Source of the DNA: Rhizobiaceae bacterium
Lineage (GTDB): Bacteria; Pseudomonadota; Alphaproteobacteria; Rhizobiales; Rhizobiaceae
Length of the DNA stretch: 64,000 nucleotides
Direction: 5' to 3'
Assembly: GCA_028281105.1 (NCBI GenBank)
Contig: JANQKQ010000002.1
Location: forward strand, 62,001 to 126,000
The notes beneath the pieces were generated by a model that ran no database searches, was not told the DNA's origin, and saw nothing but the letters and a program-made list of their open reading frames with translations. The translations under genes were made by a program, and so were the position numbers. Shown here piece after piece: positions 1 through 9,642 of this stretch; within the stretch, counting starts at the first letter, position 1; each line of letters begins with the position of its first letter.

Positions 1-525
1 GTCGCCGCGTTGGGCCGTCGCGTCGCGCCGCATGATCTCAAGATCGGCGCCCACATGAGGCGCGAGGTCGGATTTGTTGATCACGAGCAGATCGGAGCGG
101 GTGATCCCCGGGCCGCCCTTGCGTGGAATCTCCTCGCCCTGGCACACGGAGATGACATAGACGGTCAGGTCGGCCAGTTCGGGCGAGAAGGTGGCCGCCA
201 GATTGTCCCCGCCGGATTCGATGAGGATCAGGTCCAGATCTTCGTGCCGTTCGTTTAGCCCCTCGATCGCCTGCAGGTTGATCGTCGCGTCTTCACGAAT
301 GGCGGTGTGCGGGCAGCCGCCGGTCTCTACCCCGACCACCCGGTCAGCCGGCAACGCCTGCATGCGCACCAGGGCGTCGGCGTCTTCGACGGTGTAGATG
401 TCGTTTGTGACCACCGCGAGCGAGTGATCATCGCGCAGGGCGGCGCACAGCCGGGCGGTGAGCGCGGTCTTGCCGGAGCCGACCGGCCCGCCGATGCCGA
501 CGCGCAGGGGACCGTTGGCGCTCAT
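1..525 (-). CDS. ureG: Urease accessory GTPase UreG (C-terminus cut by window edge)
   Basis: SIMIBI-class GTPase that drives nickel delivery to apo-urease with UreD, UreF and UreE. Only the first 175 codons are inside the window; the family is about 205 residues. Visible motifs are the P-loop GPVGSGKT at residues 13-20, the metal-binding CPH at 71-73, ESGGDN near 100, and the guanine-specificity motif NKSD at 150-153. The ATG at 525 overlaps the ureF stop codon (TGATG-type coupling), so it is the last cistron seen in the ureDABCEFG operon. Identity is certain; only the end is missing. Confidence 0.97.
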   Translation of the reverse strand, partial: MSANGPLRVGIGGPVGSGKTALTARLCAALRDDHSLAVVTNDIYTVEDADALVRMQALPADRVVGVETGGCPHTAIREDATINLQAIEGLNERHEDLDLILIESGGDNLAATFSPELADLTVYVISVCQGEEIPRKGGPGITRSDLLVINKSDLAPHVGADLEIMRRDATAQRGD

Positions 526-1205
526 GAGCGGAAGATCCTCGGCTGCAGCGTTTCGTGCCGCATGGAAGCGATGTCGGCGGCGAACGCGGCGCTGCCCAGA
601 TCGTCCAGGGTGGAAGCGGACGCGGCGTCGGCCGTATCGATGATCTCCGGCTCCAGGCCCGCCAATATCTCGACGCCGCTCTGCTGCCCCAGTTTCATCA
701 GCCGCAGCGCGGCCTGGATCTGATTGGATACATAGGCGTGCAGATAGGCCGCCACGGTGGCGCGCAATTCCAGGCCATGGCGGGCCGCCGTTTTGCCGAC
801 GGCCACGGGCAGCGCAATCTTCGTCAATTCCATCGCATCGCCTTCCGGCTCCCAGGCCTGTGCCGCGCGCATGAACGCCTTTCCCTGGGCCATCGTCTCC
901 AGATGGCGCTCGGCGCAAGCGCTCATCGCCTCGGCCAGTTGGCCGACCTGCGCCAGGCGTTCGCTGCCGGCCTCGCACCGCCAGGCCTCCGCCAGCAGCA
1001 CCGCGTCGTTCCAGCCCGCGCCGTGGCGCAGCAGGTTCGTCAGCCAGTCGGCCAGGCTGTCCGCGTCGCGCACGACGTTGTCGGCGACCGCCGTCTCCAG
1101 CCCGTGGCTATAGGCGAACGCGCCGGTCGGGAAGGCCGGCGACAGCCAGGCCATCAGATGCAGCTGGGAGCGCAGATCAGTCATGGTCGTGGCGGTGTCG
1201 GTCAT
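522..1205 (-). CDS. ureF: Urease accessory protein UreF
   Basis: UreF binds UreD and recruits UreG, acting as a gate for nickel transfer to the urease active site. The N-terminal block with [13 protein letters not shown] is the typical UreF start region, and the all-helical body has the family length (227 residues). I chose the ATG at 1205 because a GCGGAG sequence lies just upstream; an in-frame ATG at 1184 would give 220 residues and overlap ureE by only 8 bases. The reading frame stays open upstream to 1388, but that part is out-of-frame ureE sequence. It is coupled to ureE on one side and to ureG on the other. Confidence 0.93.
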   Translation of the reverse strand: MTDTATTMTDLRSQLHLMAWLSPAFPTGAFAYSHGLETAVADNVVRDADSLADWLTNLLRHGAGWNDAVLLAEAWRCEAGSERLAQVGQLAEAMSACAERHLETMAQGKAFMRAAQAWEPEGDAMELTKIALPVAVGKTAARHGLELRATVAAYLHAYVSNQIQAALRLMKLGQQSGVEILAGLEPEIIDTADAASASTLDDLGSAAFAADIASMRHETLQPRIFRS

Positions 1206-1619
1206 AGGCTCCGCTTTCGGGATCGAACACCGACTCGGTCTCCACGACCCTGGCGCCCAGGCCCTCCAGCATCGCCTTGATGACATGGTCGGGGCGGATG
1301 CGCAGGCGATCGGCCAGGACCTGCGTCGGCAAATGCCGGTTACCCAGCTGCCAGGCGAGCCGGGCCAGATGCTTGTGGCCGCTGCCATAGACCTCGTAGA
1401 CCGGTTCCGGCCTGGCGGCCACCTGGATCACGCGGCCGTCGTCGAGCAGCAGGCCGTCGCCATGGCGCAGCAGGCGCGCCTGCGGCAGGTCGAGCAGGAA
1501 TTCGATGCCGTTGTCCGAGGTCATCGCGACCCGCCGCTTGTGGCGCGCGGCTGCGTCGAGCGTGATCGTATCGGCGGCTTCGCCCGCCTCGTGCAGAACT
1601 TCGTGGGCGCGGGCCGCGG

Positions 1620-1623
<4 letters not shown>
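1177..1623 (-). CDS. ureE: Urease accessory protein UreE (nickel metallochaperone)
   Basis: UreE supplies nickel to the UreDFG complex. The 148-residue protein has the two-domain UreE layout: an N-terminal peptide-binding domain and a C-terminal metal-binding domain with the conserved [10 protein letters not shown] region near residue 80, followed by GNRHLPTQ. The tail is only modestly histidine-rich (DRHRHDHD), far shorter than the Klebsiella His tail, which suggests a delivery rather than a storage role. Its start overlaps the end of ureC by four bases, and its stop lies inside the ureF start region. Confidence 0.95.
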
Positions 1624-3331
<1,708 letters not shown>

Positions 3332-3332
<1 letters not shown>

Positions 3333-3637
3333 TACAATTCACCCATGATCTTGGCGTTGAAGCCGAACACGGTGCGCCTGCCGCCGATCGGCACCAGCAC
3401 CACGTCGCGCTCCTGGCCCGGCTCGAAGCGTACGGCGGTCCCGGCTGGAATATCGAGCCGCATCCCGCGCGCTTTCTCCCGTTCGAAATCCAGCGCCGCA
3501 TTGGTCTCGTAGAAATGAAAATGGCTGCCAACCTGAACCGGGCGGTCGCCGGTGTTGGCGACTTTCAGCACCAGCGTCGGCGCGTCCTGGTTCAGAACGA
3601 TCTTGCCGTCGGCGGGGATGATTTGCCCGGGGATCAT
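3332..3637 (-). CDS. ureB: Urease subunit beta
   Basis: Structural beta subunit of the (alpha-beta-gamma)3 urease. The 101-residue protein starts MIPGQ and contains the diagnostic [11 protein letters not shown] stretch at about residues 37-47 and the [12 protein letters not shown]-terminus. I placed the start at the ATG of MIPGQ; the open frame upstream to 3958 is ureA read out of frame. It sits 11 bases after ureA and directly abuts ureC. Alpha, beta and gamma are separate proteins here, as usual in free-living bacteria and unlike the fused Helicobacter UreA. Confidence 0.97.
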
Positions 3638-3648
3638 GGCCGGCCTCT

Positions 3649-3951
3649 CTATCGAATCGGTTCGTGCACGGTCACCAGCTTCACCCCGTCGGGGAAGGTG
3701 GCTTCGACCTGGATGTCGTGGATCATCTCGGCGATGCCCTCCATCACCTGATCGCGGGTAATCACATGCGCGCCGGCCTCCATCAGGTCGGCGACCGAGC
3801 GCCCGTCGCGCGCGCCCTCGACGACGAAGTCTGAAATCAGCGCCACCGCCTCGGGATGGTTGAGCTTGACGCCGCGGGCGAGCCGCTTGCGGGCGACCTC
3901 GGCGGCCATGGCGATCAGCAGCTTGTCCTTCTCGCGCGGGGTCAGGTGCAC
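3649..3951 (-). CDS. ureA: Urease subunit gamma
   Basis: Smallest structural urease subunit, exactly the standard 100 residues. It begins [11 protein letters not shown] and carries the family blocks [11 protein letters not shown] and [18 protein letters not shown]. It follows ureD after three bases and precedes ureB, giving the common alphaproteobacterial order D-A-B-C-E-F-G. Confidence 0.98.
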   Translation of the reverse strand: MHLTPREKDKLLIAMAAEVARKRLARGVKLNHPEAVALISDFVVEGARDGRSVADLMEAGAHVITRDQVMEGIAEMIHDIQVEATFPDGVKLVTVHEPIR

Positions 3952-3954
3952 GTC

Positions 3955-4857
3955 TCAAGTCCTCCAGGCGACGGGCATGTCCTCGCCGCGCAACCGACGT
4001 ATGACCGGCGCCAGCAGCCGACGCAACGTGTAGCCGTCCGGGGCTAGGAACCGGGCGACGATTCGGTTGTCCATCGCGCTGATGCCGATGGTCGATGCGG
4101 TCGCTGCCGCGCGCATGTCATCGACCATCGCCGCCATCCGGTCCGGGTCTTCGGGTCCAACATAAGCCAGGGTGGCGAAAGCGCCATATCCGTTGAGCAA
4201 GGCGGGACCGCGCGCCGTCCGGCCGATCCGCCCGTTCAGTTTCACGTCGTCGGCTAAGACCAGGGCGCCGCAGCGCCGAATCCGCCAGCGCTCGCGAAAC
4301 GAACATCGATCCACCCGCTCGCCCATCGCGTGGCGGCCCAGCACGACCGCCTCCAGCGCAATCAGCCGCGCGTCCGCCGCCAATTCCACATCCAGGGTCC
4401 GCGACAGCGACGAACGGTCGAACAAGATGGTCTCCTGCGGCAGCCAGTGAAGCTCGGCGCGCTGGCCGACGCAAATGGCGGTGCGCATGTGTGCGGCGTC
4501 TCCGAGGGATTTATAGATCTTCTCGCACGCCTGGGTCGTCGCGGTCACCCGCGCGCCGGCCCCGAGCCGCACGTCCCAGTCCAGCCGGTCTCCCCCGGTC
4601 AGGCCGCCGGCGGTGTTGATCAGGACGGCCTGTTTCGATCTGCCGAGTGATCTCGGGAAGCGGATTTTCGCATTGCCCTGCTGGTAGAGACGGTCGAGCC
4701 GTGTTCGCTCGCCGGCCGACTTGAACGAGACCGAGGCGGCTGCCGATACCCGCTGGTAGGCGGCGGCGGAATGTGACGGCAAGGTGATCGCGTCCGGCTC
4801 GTGCGGAAAGGTTCCTTTGTGCATGCTTGTCTTCGAGGTCTTCGACTGTGTCGCCAT
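3955..4857 (-). CDS. ureD: Urease accessory protein UreD (UreH)
   Basis: Scaffold protein that binds apo-urease and channels nickel from UreG. The 300-residue protein shows the family motifs [12 protein letters not shown] (about residues 82-93), [11 protein letters not shown], and [11 protein letters not shown]. First gene of the urease operon. I use the ATG at 4857; a TTG two codons upstream and an ATG at 4824 (MHKGTF) are alternatives, and none has a strong ribosome-binding site. About 110 bases separate it from the next gene upstream on the same strand. Confidence 0.93.
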   Translation of the reverse strand: MATQSKTSKTSMHKGTFPHEPDAITLPSHSAAAYQRVSAAASVSFKSAGERTRLDRLYQQGNAKIRFPRSLGRSKQAVLINTAGGLTGGDRLDWDVRLGAGARVTATTQACEKIYKSLGDAAHMRTAICVGQRAELHWLPQETILFDRSSLSRTLDVELAADARLIALEAVVLGRHAMGERVDRCSFRERWRIRRCGALVLADDVKLNGRIGRTARGPALLNGYGAFATLAYVGPEDPDRMAAMVDDMRAAATASTIGISAMDNRIVARFLAPDGYTLRRLLAPVIRRLRGEDMPVAWRT

Positions 4858-4969
4858 GAACAATTTCGTCGCGCTTCAACAGCCGTAGGACCTGTGGGAT
4901 GGCGACGAAAAGTCAGGATATTGTTCGATGGCGACATTGGCCAGCCCGCCTTGTCACATCGTCAAGCGA

Positions 4970-5395
4970 TTATCCGGAAGGGGATCGACCTGCCGCTTCG
5001 ATCGTAGTCGAGCCGCGATCGCCGCCGAGCCACAGGGCCACGTCGCGGGTGTCCAGGACCAGGCTGATGATGATGGTGGCTGCGGCGGCGCCGGCGAACA
5101 GGCGATAAACGATCCAATGGTCTGATCGAACATCAGCGGCCAGGAACCACAGCGGCACTATCCAGGCGATATGACCGAGTCCGAACAGCCGGGTTACCTG
5201 ATCGCCTTCCGCCACGAAGACCGCGTATGCGACGGCGATATTCACCAGCTGCGCGACGACGAGCCAGCGAGCCGCCGCCCATTTCAGGAAAAAGAGGGGC
5301 GCCAGAAGCAGTATGAACTGCATCCAGGTCACCCACGGTTTGACGTGTGGTGGCAGGTGGTTGCCCGCCTCCATCATGGCCTCGAAGCTACCCAT
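4970..5395 (-). CDS. Small integral membrane protein, unknown function
   Basis: A 141-residue protein with about four predicted membrane helices (around residues 23-40, 44-62, 70-88 and 95-115) and a short polar C-terminal tail. I do not recognise the family. It lies 27 bases after another small membrane protein on the same strand, and both are divergent from a MarR regulator with paired operators between them, so it is probably the second gene of a MarR-controlled membrane operon. It could also feed into urease transcription downstream, but the 110-base gap argues for separate units. Confidence 0.7.
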   Translation of the reverse strand: MGSFEAMMEAGNHLPPHVKPWVTWMQFILLLAPLFFLKWAAARWLVVAQLVNIAVAYAVFVAEGDQVTRLFGLGHIAWIVPLWFLAADVRSDHWIVYRLFAGAAAATIIISLVLDTRDVALWLGGDRGSTTIEAAGRSPSG

Positions 5396-5422
5396 GATGA
5401 CCTCCCGAGCGAATACGGCCGG

Positions 5423-5782
5423 TTAGTTCTTCAGCGCGTACAGCTGCAGAATGCCGAACGCGCCCACCATGACGGCGACGACGACCGCCGCGATCACGGC
5501 CGGGGTATTGACGATCCAAATGCCGGCGATCAGCAGCACGGCGGTTGCCGCGACCCACAGAAAATCGCCGGTGGAGAAATAGGCGACCAGCTCTTTGGTC
5601 GGCGGCCGCATGGATGCCCAAGCCAGGTGCACGCCATTCGCAACCAGAATGACGCCCACCGCCATGATCACCCACACCGGCGCGGTCCCCAAAAACGCGG
5701 CGACGGCCTGCGGCATCACCACAAAAAGCCCGCCAAATCCGATGCAGGAGGCGGCGTTTGAACGCATGACGGTTGTAAGCAC
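5423..5782 (-). CDS. Small membrane protein, first gene of the MarR-controlled operon
   Basis: A 119-residue, hydrophobic protein with about four membrane helices and the C-terminal end FGILQLYALKN. I place the start at the GTG at 5782 because a GGAG lies eight bases upstream; an ATG at 5767 is the alternative, and the frame also opens at a TTG at 5818. The start lies 17 bases from a near-perfect inverted repeat (5800-5818) that matches a second copy at the divergent marR start. Function is not recognised; the layout suggests a transporter-like or stress membrane function controlled by the adjacent MarR protein. Confidence 0.65.
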   Translation of the reverse strand: MLTTVMRSNAASCIGFGGLFVVMPQAVAAFLGTAPVWVIMAVGVILVANGVHLAWASMRPPTKELVAYFSTGDFLWVAATAVLLIAGIWIVNTPAVIAAVVVAVMVGAFGILQLYALKN

Positions 5783-5799
5783 GATCGAATCTCCATAAG

Positions 5800-5818
5800 T
5801 TGTCAACCAGGTTAACAA
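5800..5818. promoter_or_regulatory. Putative MarR operator 1
   Basis: TTGTCAACC-A-GGTTAACAA, an inverted repeat with nine-base arms and one mismatch. It lies just upstream of the membrane-protein gene that starts at 5782 and has the same arm sequence as the copy at 5839-5855, 38 bases away. Binding by the adjacent MarR protein is an inference from symmetry and position. Confidence 0.7.
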
Positions 5819-5837
5819 TCTAACGGATTCACAAATA

Positions 5838-6305
5838 ATGTCAACCGGGTTGACAACAAAGTCCGCACCGGAAATGCCTCCGATGGCGGAAAGCCTGACG
5901 CTGGACCTGTTTCAGGCCTGCACCATGTTCCAACGCCGGGTCGGCGAAGCGCTCGGCCGCCATCTGGCGCAGATCGGCTATGGCGACATCACCGTCCACC
6001 AGTTGGAGTTCTTGTCCCAGCTCGAATGCGGCGTGACGGTTGCCTCCGAACTGGCCAGGATGATGGGTGTCTCCCGCCAGGCCGTCCACAAGCAGGTTCG
6101 CGCACTGGTGGCGTGCGGTTACCTGGAGCAGGGGGCCGATCCGGGCCGCGGCAACCAGAACATGATCGCGTTCACCGAACGCGGCGTGCAACTCATTGCC
6201 GATTGCCGCGCGTTTCTGGCGCAACTCGACGATGAGATCGTCAAGTCTTTGAAAGGCGTCGCTCCCGCGTCGCTGCCGCAGCGCCTGTCGGCGGCGTTGC
6301 CTTAG
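5838..6305 (+). CDS. MarR-family transcriptional regulator
   Basis: A 155-residue winged-helix protein. The core has the MarR pattern: helix ITVHQLEFLSQL, recognition region SELARMMGVSRQAVHKQV (about residues 70-87), and the wing around LEQGADPGRGNQNMIAFT. The ATG at 5838 has no ribosome-binding site and overlaps the operator, so the true start may be the ATG at 5874 or 5883. It is divergent from two membrane-protein genes and shares the two-operator intergenic region with them. The ligand cannot be told from the sequence. Its stop overlaps the end of the convergent fuconate dehydratase gene by four bases. Confidence 0.88.
   Translation: MSTGLTTKSAPEMPPMAESLTLDLFQACTMFQRRVGEALGRHLAQIGYGDITVHQLEFLSQLECGVTVASELARMMGVSRQAVHKQVRALVACGYLEQGADPGRGNQNMIAFTERGVQLIADCRAFLAQLDDEIVKSLKGVAPASLPQRLSAALP
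5839..5855. promoter_or_regulatory. Putative MarR operator 2, overlapping the marR start
   Basis: Perfect palindrome TGTCAACC-G-GGTTGACA with eight-base arms around one central base. It overlaps the first possible marR start codon (5838), which fits autorepression, or indicates that translation begins at one of the later ATGs (5874 or 5883). Confidence 0.72.
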
Positions 6306-7597
6306 CCTGACGCTGCCCCGGCCGGCGCCGCCACGCGGTAGTCGCGACGTGATTCCGGTTTCATCTCGATGGAAAAGCCGGGCAGGCGGGGGGTCTGATA
6401 GGCGCCGTTTTCGACAACGCACGGGTCGAGAAAGTGCTCGTGCAGGTGGTCGACGAACTCGATGCGCCGGTCGTCCTTCTCTCCCGATATCGCCACATAG
6501 TCGATCATCGACAGGTGCTGCACATATTCGCACAGCCCCACGCCGCCGGCGTGGGGCCACACGGGCAGGCCGTGTTTGGCGGCCATCAGCTGGACCGCAA
6601 GCACCTCGTTCAATCCGCCCAGCCGGCAGGCGTCGATCTGGACCACGTCTATCGCGCCGCCGGCGATGAACTGCTTGAACAGGACCCGGTTCTGGCACAT
6701 CTCGCCGGTCGCCACCTTGATCGGCGCGATCGCCTCGCGGATGGCGCGATGGCCGGCCACGTCGTCGGGACTGGTGGGCTCCTCGATGAACAGCGGGCGG
6801 GCGAAGGCGAGCTTCTTGACCCAGTCGATCGCCTCGCCGACCTCCCAGACCTGGTTGGCGTCGATCATGATGTTGAAATCGTCGCCCAGTTCCTCGCGGG
6901 CAATCTTCAGGCGGCGTATGTCGTCGTCGAGATCGTGGCCCACCTTGAACTTAGCATGGCTGAATCCGGCCTCGCGGGTCTGCCGGCACAGAAGCCGCAG
7001 CTTGTCGTCGGAATAGCCCAGCCAGCCGGCCGAGGTGGTGTAACACGGATAACCCTCTTGCTCGAGCCGGGCGATGCGCTCGGCTTTGCCGGGTTCGGCG
7101 GCGCGCAGCAGGTCCAGCGCCTCGGCCTCGCTGAGCACGTCGGTGATGTAGCGAAAGTCGATCAGCGCGACGATCTCTTCGGGCGACATCTGTCCCACCA
7201 GCCGCCACACCGGCTTGCCCGCCTGCTTCGCCAGCAGGTCCCATGCGGCGTTGATAAGCGCGGCGGTGGCCAGGTGGATGGCGCCCTTGTCCGGCCCGAT
7301 CCAGCGAAGCTGGCTGTCGCCGGTCACATGCCGCCAGAAGCGCCCCATGTCTTCACCGATCCATTCCAGATCGAGCCCGACGAGGCGTGGCGCCAGCGCT
7401 TCGATCGCGCACACGCAGATTTCGTTGCCCCGGCCGATGGTGAAGGTCAGGCCGTGACCCTCGTGATCGCCGTCGGTATGAACAACGGCATAGGCCGCCG
7501 AATAGTCCGGGTCCGGGTTCATCGCGTCGGACCCGTCCAAAGATCTGGAAGTGGGAAAGCGCAAGTCCAGCGCCGAAACCCCGGTAATCCGCGTCAT
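6302..7597 (-). CDS. fucD: L-fuconate dehydratase (enolase superfamily)
   Basis: Converts L-fuconate to 2-keto-3-deoxy-L-fuconate in the non-phosphorylative fucose pathway. The 431-residue protein belongs to the mandelate racemase/enolase superfamily. It shows the KxK base K216/K218 (HAKFKVG), metal ligands D246 (IDANQVWEVG), E272 (EEPTSP) and E299 (GEMCQNR), and the catalytic histidine H349 in PHAGGVGLCEYVQH. The overall pattern matches bacterial FucD and human ENOSF1. The next gene upstream on the same strand is the SDR expected for the following step, and a fuconolactonase lies at 24837, so substrate assignment is well supported by context. Confidence 0.93.
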   Translation of the reverse strand: MTRITGVSALDLRFPTSRSLDGSDAMNPDPDYSAAYAVVHTDGDHEGHGLTFTIGRGNEICVCAIEALAPRLVGLDLEWIGEDMGRFWRHVTGDSQLRWIGPDKGAIHLATAALINAAWDLLAKQAGKPVWRLVGQMSPEEIVALIDFRYITDVLSEAEALDLLRAAEPGKAERIARLEQEGYPCYTTSAGWLGYSDDKLRLLCRQTREAGFSHAKFKVGHDLDDDIRRLKIAREELGDDFNIMIDANQVWEVGEAIDWVKKLAFARPLFIEEPTSPDDVAGHRAIREAIAPIKVATGEMCQNRVLFKQFIAGGAIDVVQIDACRLGGLNEVLAVQLMAAKHGLPVWPHAGGVGLCEYVQHLSMIDYVAISGEKDDRRIEFVDHLHEHFLDPCVVENGAYQTPRLPGFSIEMKPESRRDYRVAAPAGAASG

Positions 7598-7643
7598 CGG
7601 TCGGTCTTTGCTCCCTTAGGTTCGAACGGCGCGCGTGCGGCGG

Positions 7644-8393
7644 CTACAGTGCCCAGCCGCCGTCGATGATGTGGGCCTGTCCGGTGGTGAACTTGGCGTC
7701 GTCGCTGGCCAGATAAACGGCCAGCGCGGCGATTTCGTCAGGCGTGCCCAGCCGGCCCATCGGCTGGCGGGCGATGAAATCCGTCAAGGCGGTTTCATAG
7801 TCTCCGGTCTCGCGCAGGCGGTCGTGCAGCGAAGGCGTGTCGACCGTGCCCGGGCAGATCGCATTGCAGCGGATGCCCTTGGTGATGAAGTCGGCGGCAA
7901 TCGCCTTGGTCATGCCGATCACCGCCGCCTTCGATGCGGAATAGACGAAGCGGTTGGGAACCCCGATGACGGAGGAGGCGACCGAAGCGATGTTGATGAT
8001 GGAGCCGCCGCCGTTTTCCAGCATCGCCGGGAGCGCGGCGCGCATCAGCCGGTACATCGCCTTGACGTTGATGTCGAAGGAGAAGTCCCATTCCTGTTCG
8101 CCGCAATCGAAGATCGTGCCGGCGTGCACGAACCCGGCGGCGTTCACCAGAACGTCCAGCGTGCCGGTCTCTTCGACCGCCGCAATCGCCGCGTTGCTAT
8201 CGGTCACGTCGAGCCGCATCGCCGTTACCGCGTCGATCCCGCCCAGTTCCGCCAGGGTCGTTTCGTTTATGTCGGCGGCGAAAACCCGCGCGCCTTCGGT
8301 GGCGAATGCTTCGGTAATCGCCCGCCCGATGCCCTGGCCGGCCGCGGTGACTAATGCGGTCTTGCCGGACAACCGGCCGGTCTTTTCGCTCAT
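7644..8393 (-). CDS. SDR oxidoreductase, probable 2-keto-3-deoxy-L-fuconate dehydrogenase
   Basis: A 249-residue short-chain dehydrogenase. The NAD(P)-binding motif TAAGQGIGR is at residues 16-24 and the catalytic YSASK at 151-155, with serines near 140. The stretches NAAGFVHAGTIFDC and NRFVYSASKAAVIGMTK resemble the DHRS6-like SDRs that oxidise 2-keto-3-deoxy-L-fuconate. The start is the ATG at 8393 (MSEKTGRLSG), although the frame stays open to 8534. It directly precedes fuconate dehydratase in the same operon (46-base gap), which fits the next oxidation step. An L-fucose dehydrogenase role is a less likely alternative. Confidence 0.85.
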   Translation of the reverse strand: MSEKTGRLSGKTALVTAAGQGIGRAITEAFATEGARVFAADINETTLAELGGIDAVTAMRLDVTDSNAAIAAVEETGTLDVLVNAAGFVHAGTIFDCGEQEWDFSFDINVKAMYRLMRAALPAMLENGGGSIINIASVASSVIGVPNRFVYSASKAAVIGMTKAIAADFITKGIRCNAICPGTVDTPSLHDRLRETGDYETALTDFIARQPMGRLGTPDEIAALAVYLASDDAKFTTGQAHIIDGGWAL

Positions 8394-8723
8394 TGTGCTA
8401 ACCCGTGTGAAAATCCTGTTCGTTTTTGCCACGCCTTCGCCGCTTCGCGCCATCGCAGATGGGAAGACCGGCGGCGGCATCGATGATAACGCCTTGCGCG
8501 CGCCGATCACCGGGGCCGCCTTGCGAGCCGGCATATATCCACAGGCCGCGGCCGCCGGGCGAGCAATCGCACGCGTTGCCTGATAACACTCTTCCTCCTG
8601 GCGGAAGCCCGGGGCGGAGCGGAAGGTTTTGATGCTCGTATATGAATGATATTTTCATCATTAAAAGTTGGTTTGGCTTGCTGTCAATCACCGGCTATAT
8701 GAAAACCCAGGTAAGTTGAGCTC
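8394..8723. other. Divergent intergenic region between the SDR-fucD operon and iclR
   Basis: About 330 bases with no convincing gene. It must hold the promoters of the minus-strand SDR-fucD operon and of iclR. The part nearest iclR (8630-8710) is AT-rich and contains the inverted repeat at 8645-8662; nothing else stands out. Confidence 0.6.
8645..8662. promoter_or_regulatory. Inverted repeat upstream of iclR, possible operator
   Basis: AATGAT-ATTTTC-ATCATT, perfect six-base arms with a six-base spacer in an AT-rich stretch about 60 bases before the iclR start. It could be an IclR autoregulatory site controlling the divergent fuconate operon; this is positional inference only. Confidence 0.45.
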
Positions 8724-9524
8724 ATGGACCAGAAAACCAACCCGCTGGACCGGTATCGCGCGCCTGCCCTCGATAAGGGACTGGAGATCCTGGAATTGTT
8801 GGCCGGCAGCAGCGAGGGAATGTCGCAGGCGATGATTGCCCGCGAGCTCGGCCGCTCTGCCAACGAAATCTATCGCATGCTCAATACCCTGGTGCGGCGC
8901 GGATATCTGACGCGCGATTCCAACTCCGACCTGTTCCATCTCAGCTTGAAGCTGTTCACCATCTCCCACCGCCATCCGCCGATCCGCCGGCTGATCGACC
9001 AGGCCATGCCGTTGATGCGCCAGGCCGCGCGCCGCGCGATGCAGTCGTGTCATATCGGCATCGAGCGCGACGGCGAGATCGCGGTGATCGCCGTGGCCGA
9101 AGCGCCGGGCAACTGGGGCATCTCGCTGCGCGTGGGCTCGATCATCGGGCTGCACAACACCGGCACGGGCAGGGTGCTGGCCGCCTATCGCTCGCCGGAG
9201 AACCTGCGCAGGCTGATCGAAAGCCACAATCTGGCCGATGGCGAGGGGCCGATGCCGATCAGGGAATTCCGCCGGCACCTGAAACGCATACGCGCCGACG
9301 GATATGAACACTGGCCCAGCGGCACGACCATGGGAGTGATCAACCTCGCCTTTCCGATCTTCGGGCCGGGCGGGGAGGCGATCGCGGTGTTGAGCTGCCC
9401 CTATCTGGAGCGGATCGATGGCGTGACCACTCCGGGCATCGAGCAGGTCAAGGAAATCTACTGGCAGGTCGCCCGCGATCTTTCCATGAGCACGCCGGAC
9501 GAATCGGCCAAGGCCGCCGAATGA
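8724..9524 (+). CDS. IclR-family transcriptional regulator
   Basis: A 266-residue regulator with an N-terminal winged helix (ALDKGLEILELL at about residues 15-26, then SQAMIARELGRSANEIYRMLNTLVRRGYL) and a C-terminal ligand-binding domain from about residue 85. The IclR-type signature GTGRVLAAY lies near residue 148. IclR proteins commonly sense catabolic intermediates. Divergent position next to the keto-deoxy-fuconate dehydrogenase and fuconate dehydratase makes it the best local regulator candidate for the fucose island. It ends just before a repeat element and converges on the uxaA-like operon. Confidence 0.92.
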   Translation: MDQKTNPLDRYRAPALDKGLEILELLAGSSEGMSQAMIARELGRSANEIYRMLNTLVRRGYLTRDSNSDLFHLSLKLFTISHRHPPIRRLIDQAMPLMRQAARRAMQSCHIGIERDGEIAVIAVAEAPGNWGISLRVGSIIGLHNTGTGRVLAAYRSPENLRRLIESHNLADGEGPMPIREFRRHLKRIRADGYEHWPSGTTMGVINLAFPIFGPGGEAIAVLSCPYLERIDGVTTPGIEQVKEIYWQVARDLSMSTPDESAKAAE

Positions 9525-9527
9525 GCG

Positions 9528-9633
9528 CTGGAGCACATCCAGGATAAGTGGACACCGGTTATCCGTCCGGATGTGCGTGAAAACAAAGATCTAGAGCCCG
9601 GTTTTGATTCAATCAAAACCGAACAGGCTCCAG
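9528..9633. repeat. Intergenic palindromic repeat of rhizobial type
   Basis: A 106-base element with seven-base terminal inverted repeats CTGGAGC / GCTCCAG. Inside are two hairpins: GGATAA...TTATCC (around 9542-9564) and CGGTTTTGAT-TCA-ATCAAAACCG (9599-9621), the latter flanked by GAGCC/GGCTC. The internal GTGGACACCGGTT and AAAACAAAGATCTAGAGC stretches resemble a repeat that is very common between genes in Rhizobium- and Mesorhizobium-like genomes, recalled from general knowledge rather than searched. It lies between two convergent genes. Confidence 0.75.
9599..9621. terminator. Bidirectional hairpin between convergent iclR and uxaA-like genes
   Basis: Perfect ten-base stem CGGTTTTGAT/ATCAAAACCG with a three-base loop. 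The stem carries A- and T-runs on either side, so it can act as a terminator in both directions. It is part of the larger repeat at 9528-9633. Confidence 0.6.
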
Positions 9634-9642
9634 GACCCGCCG

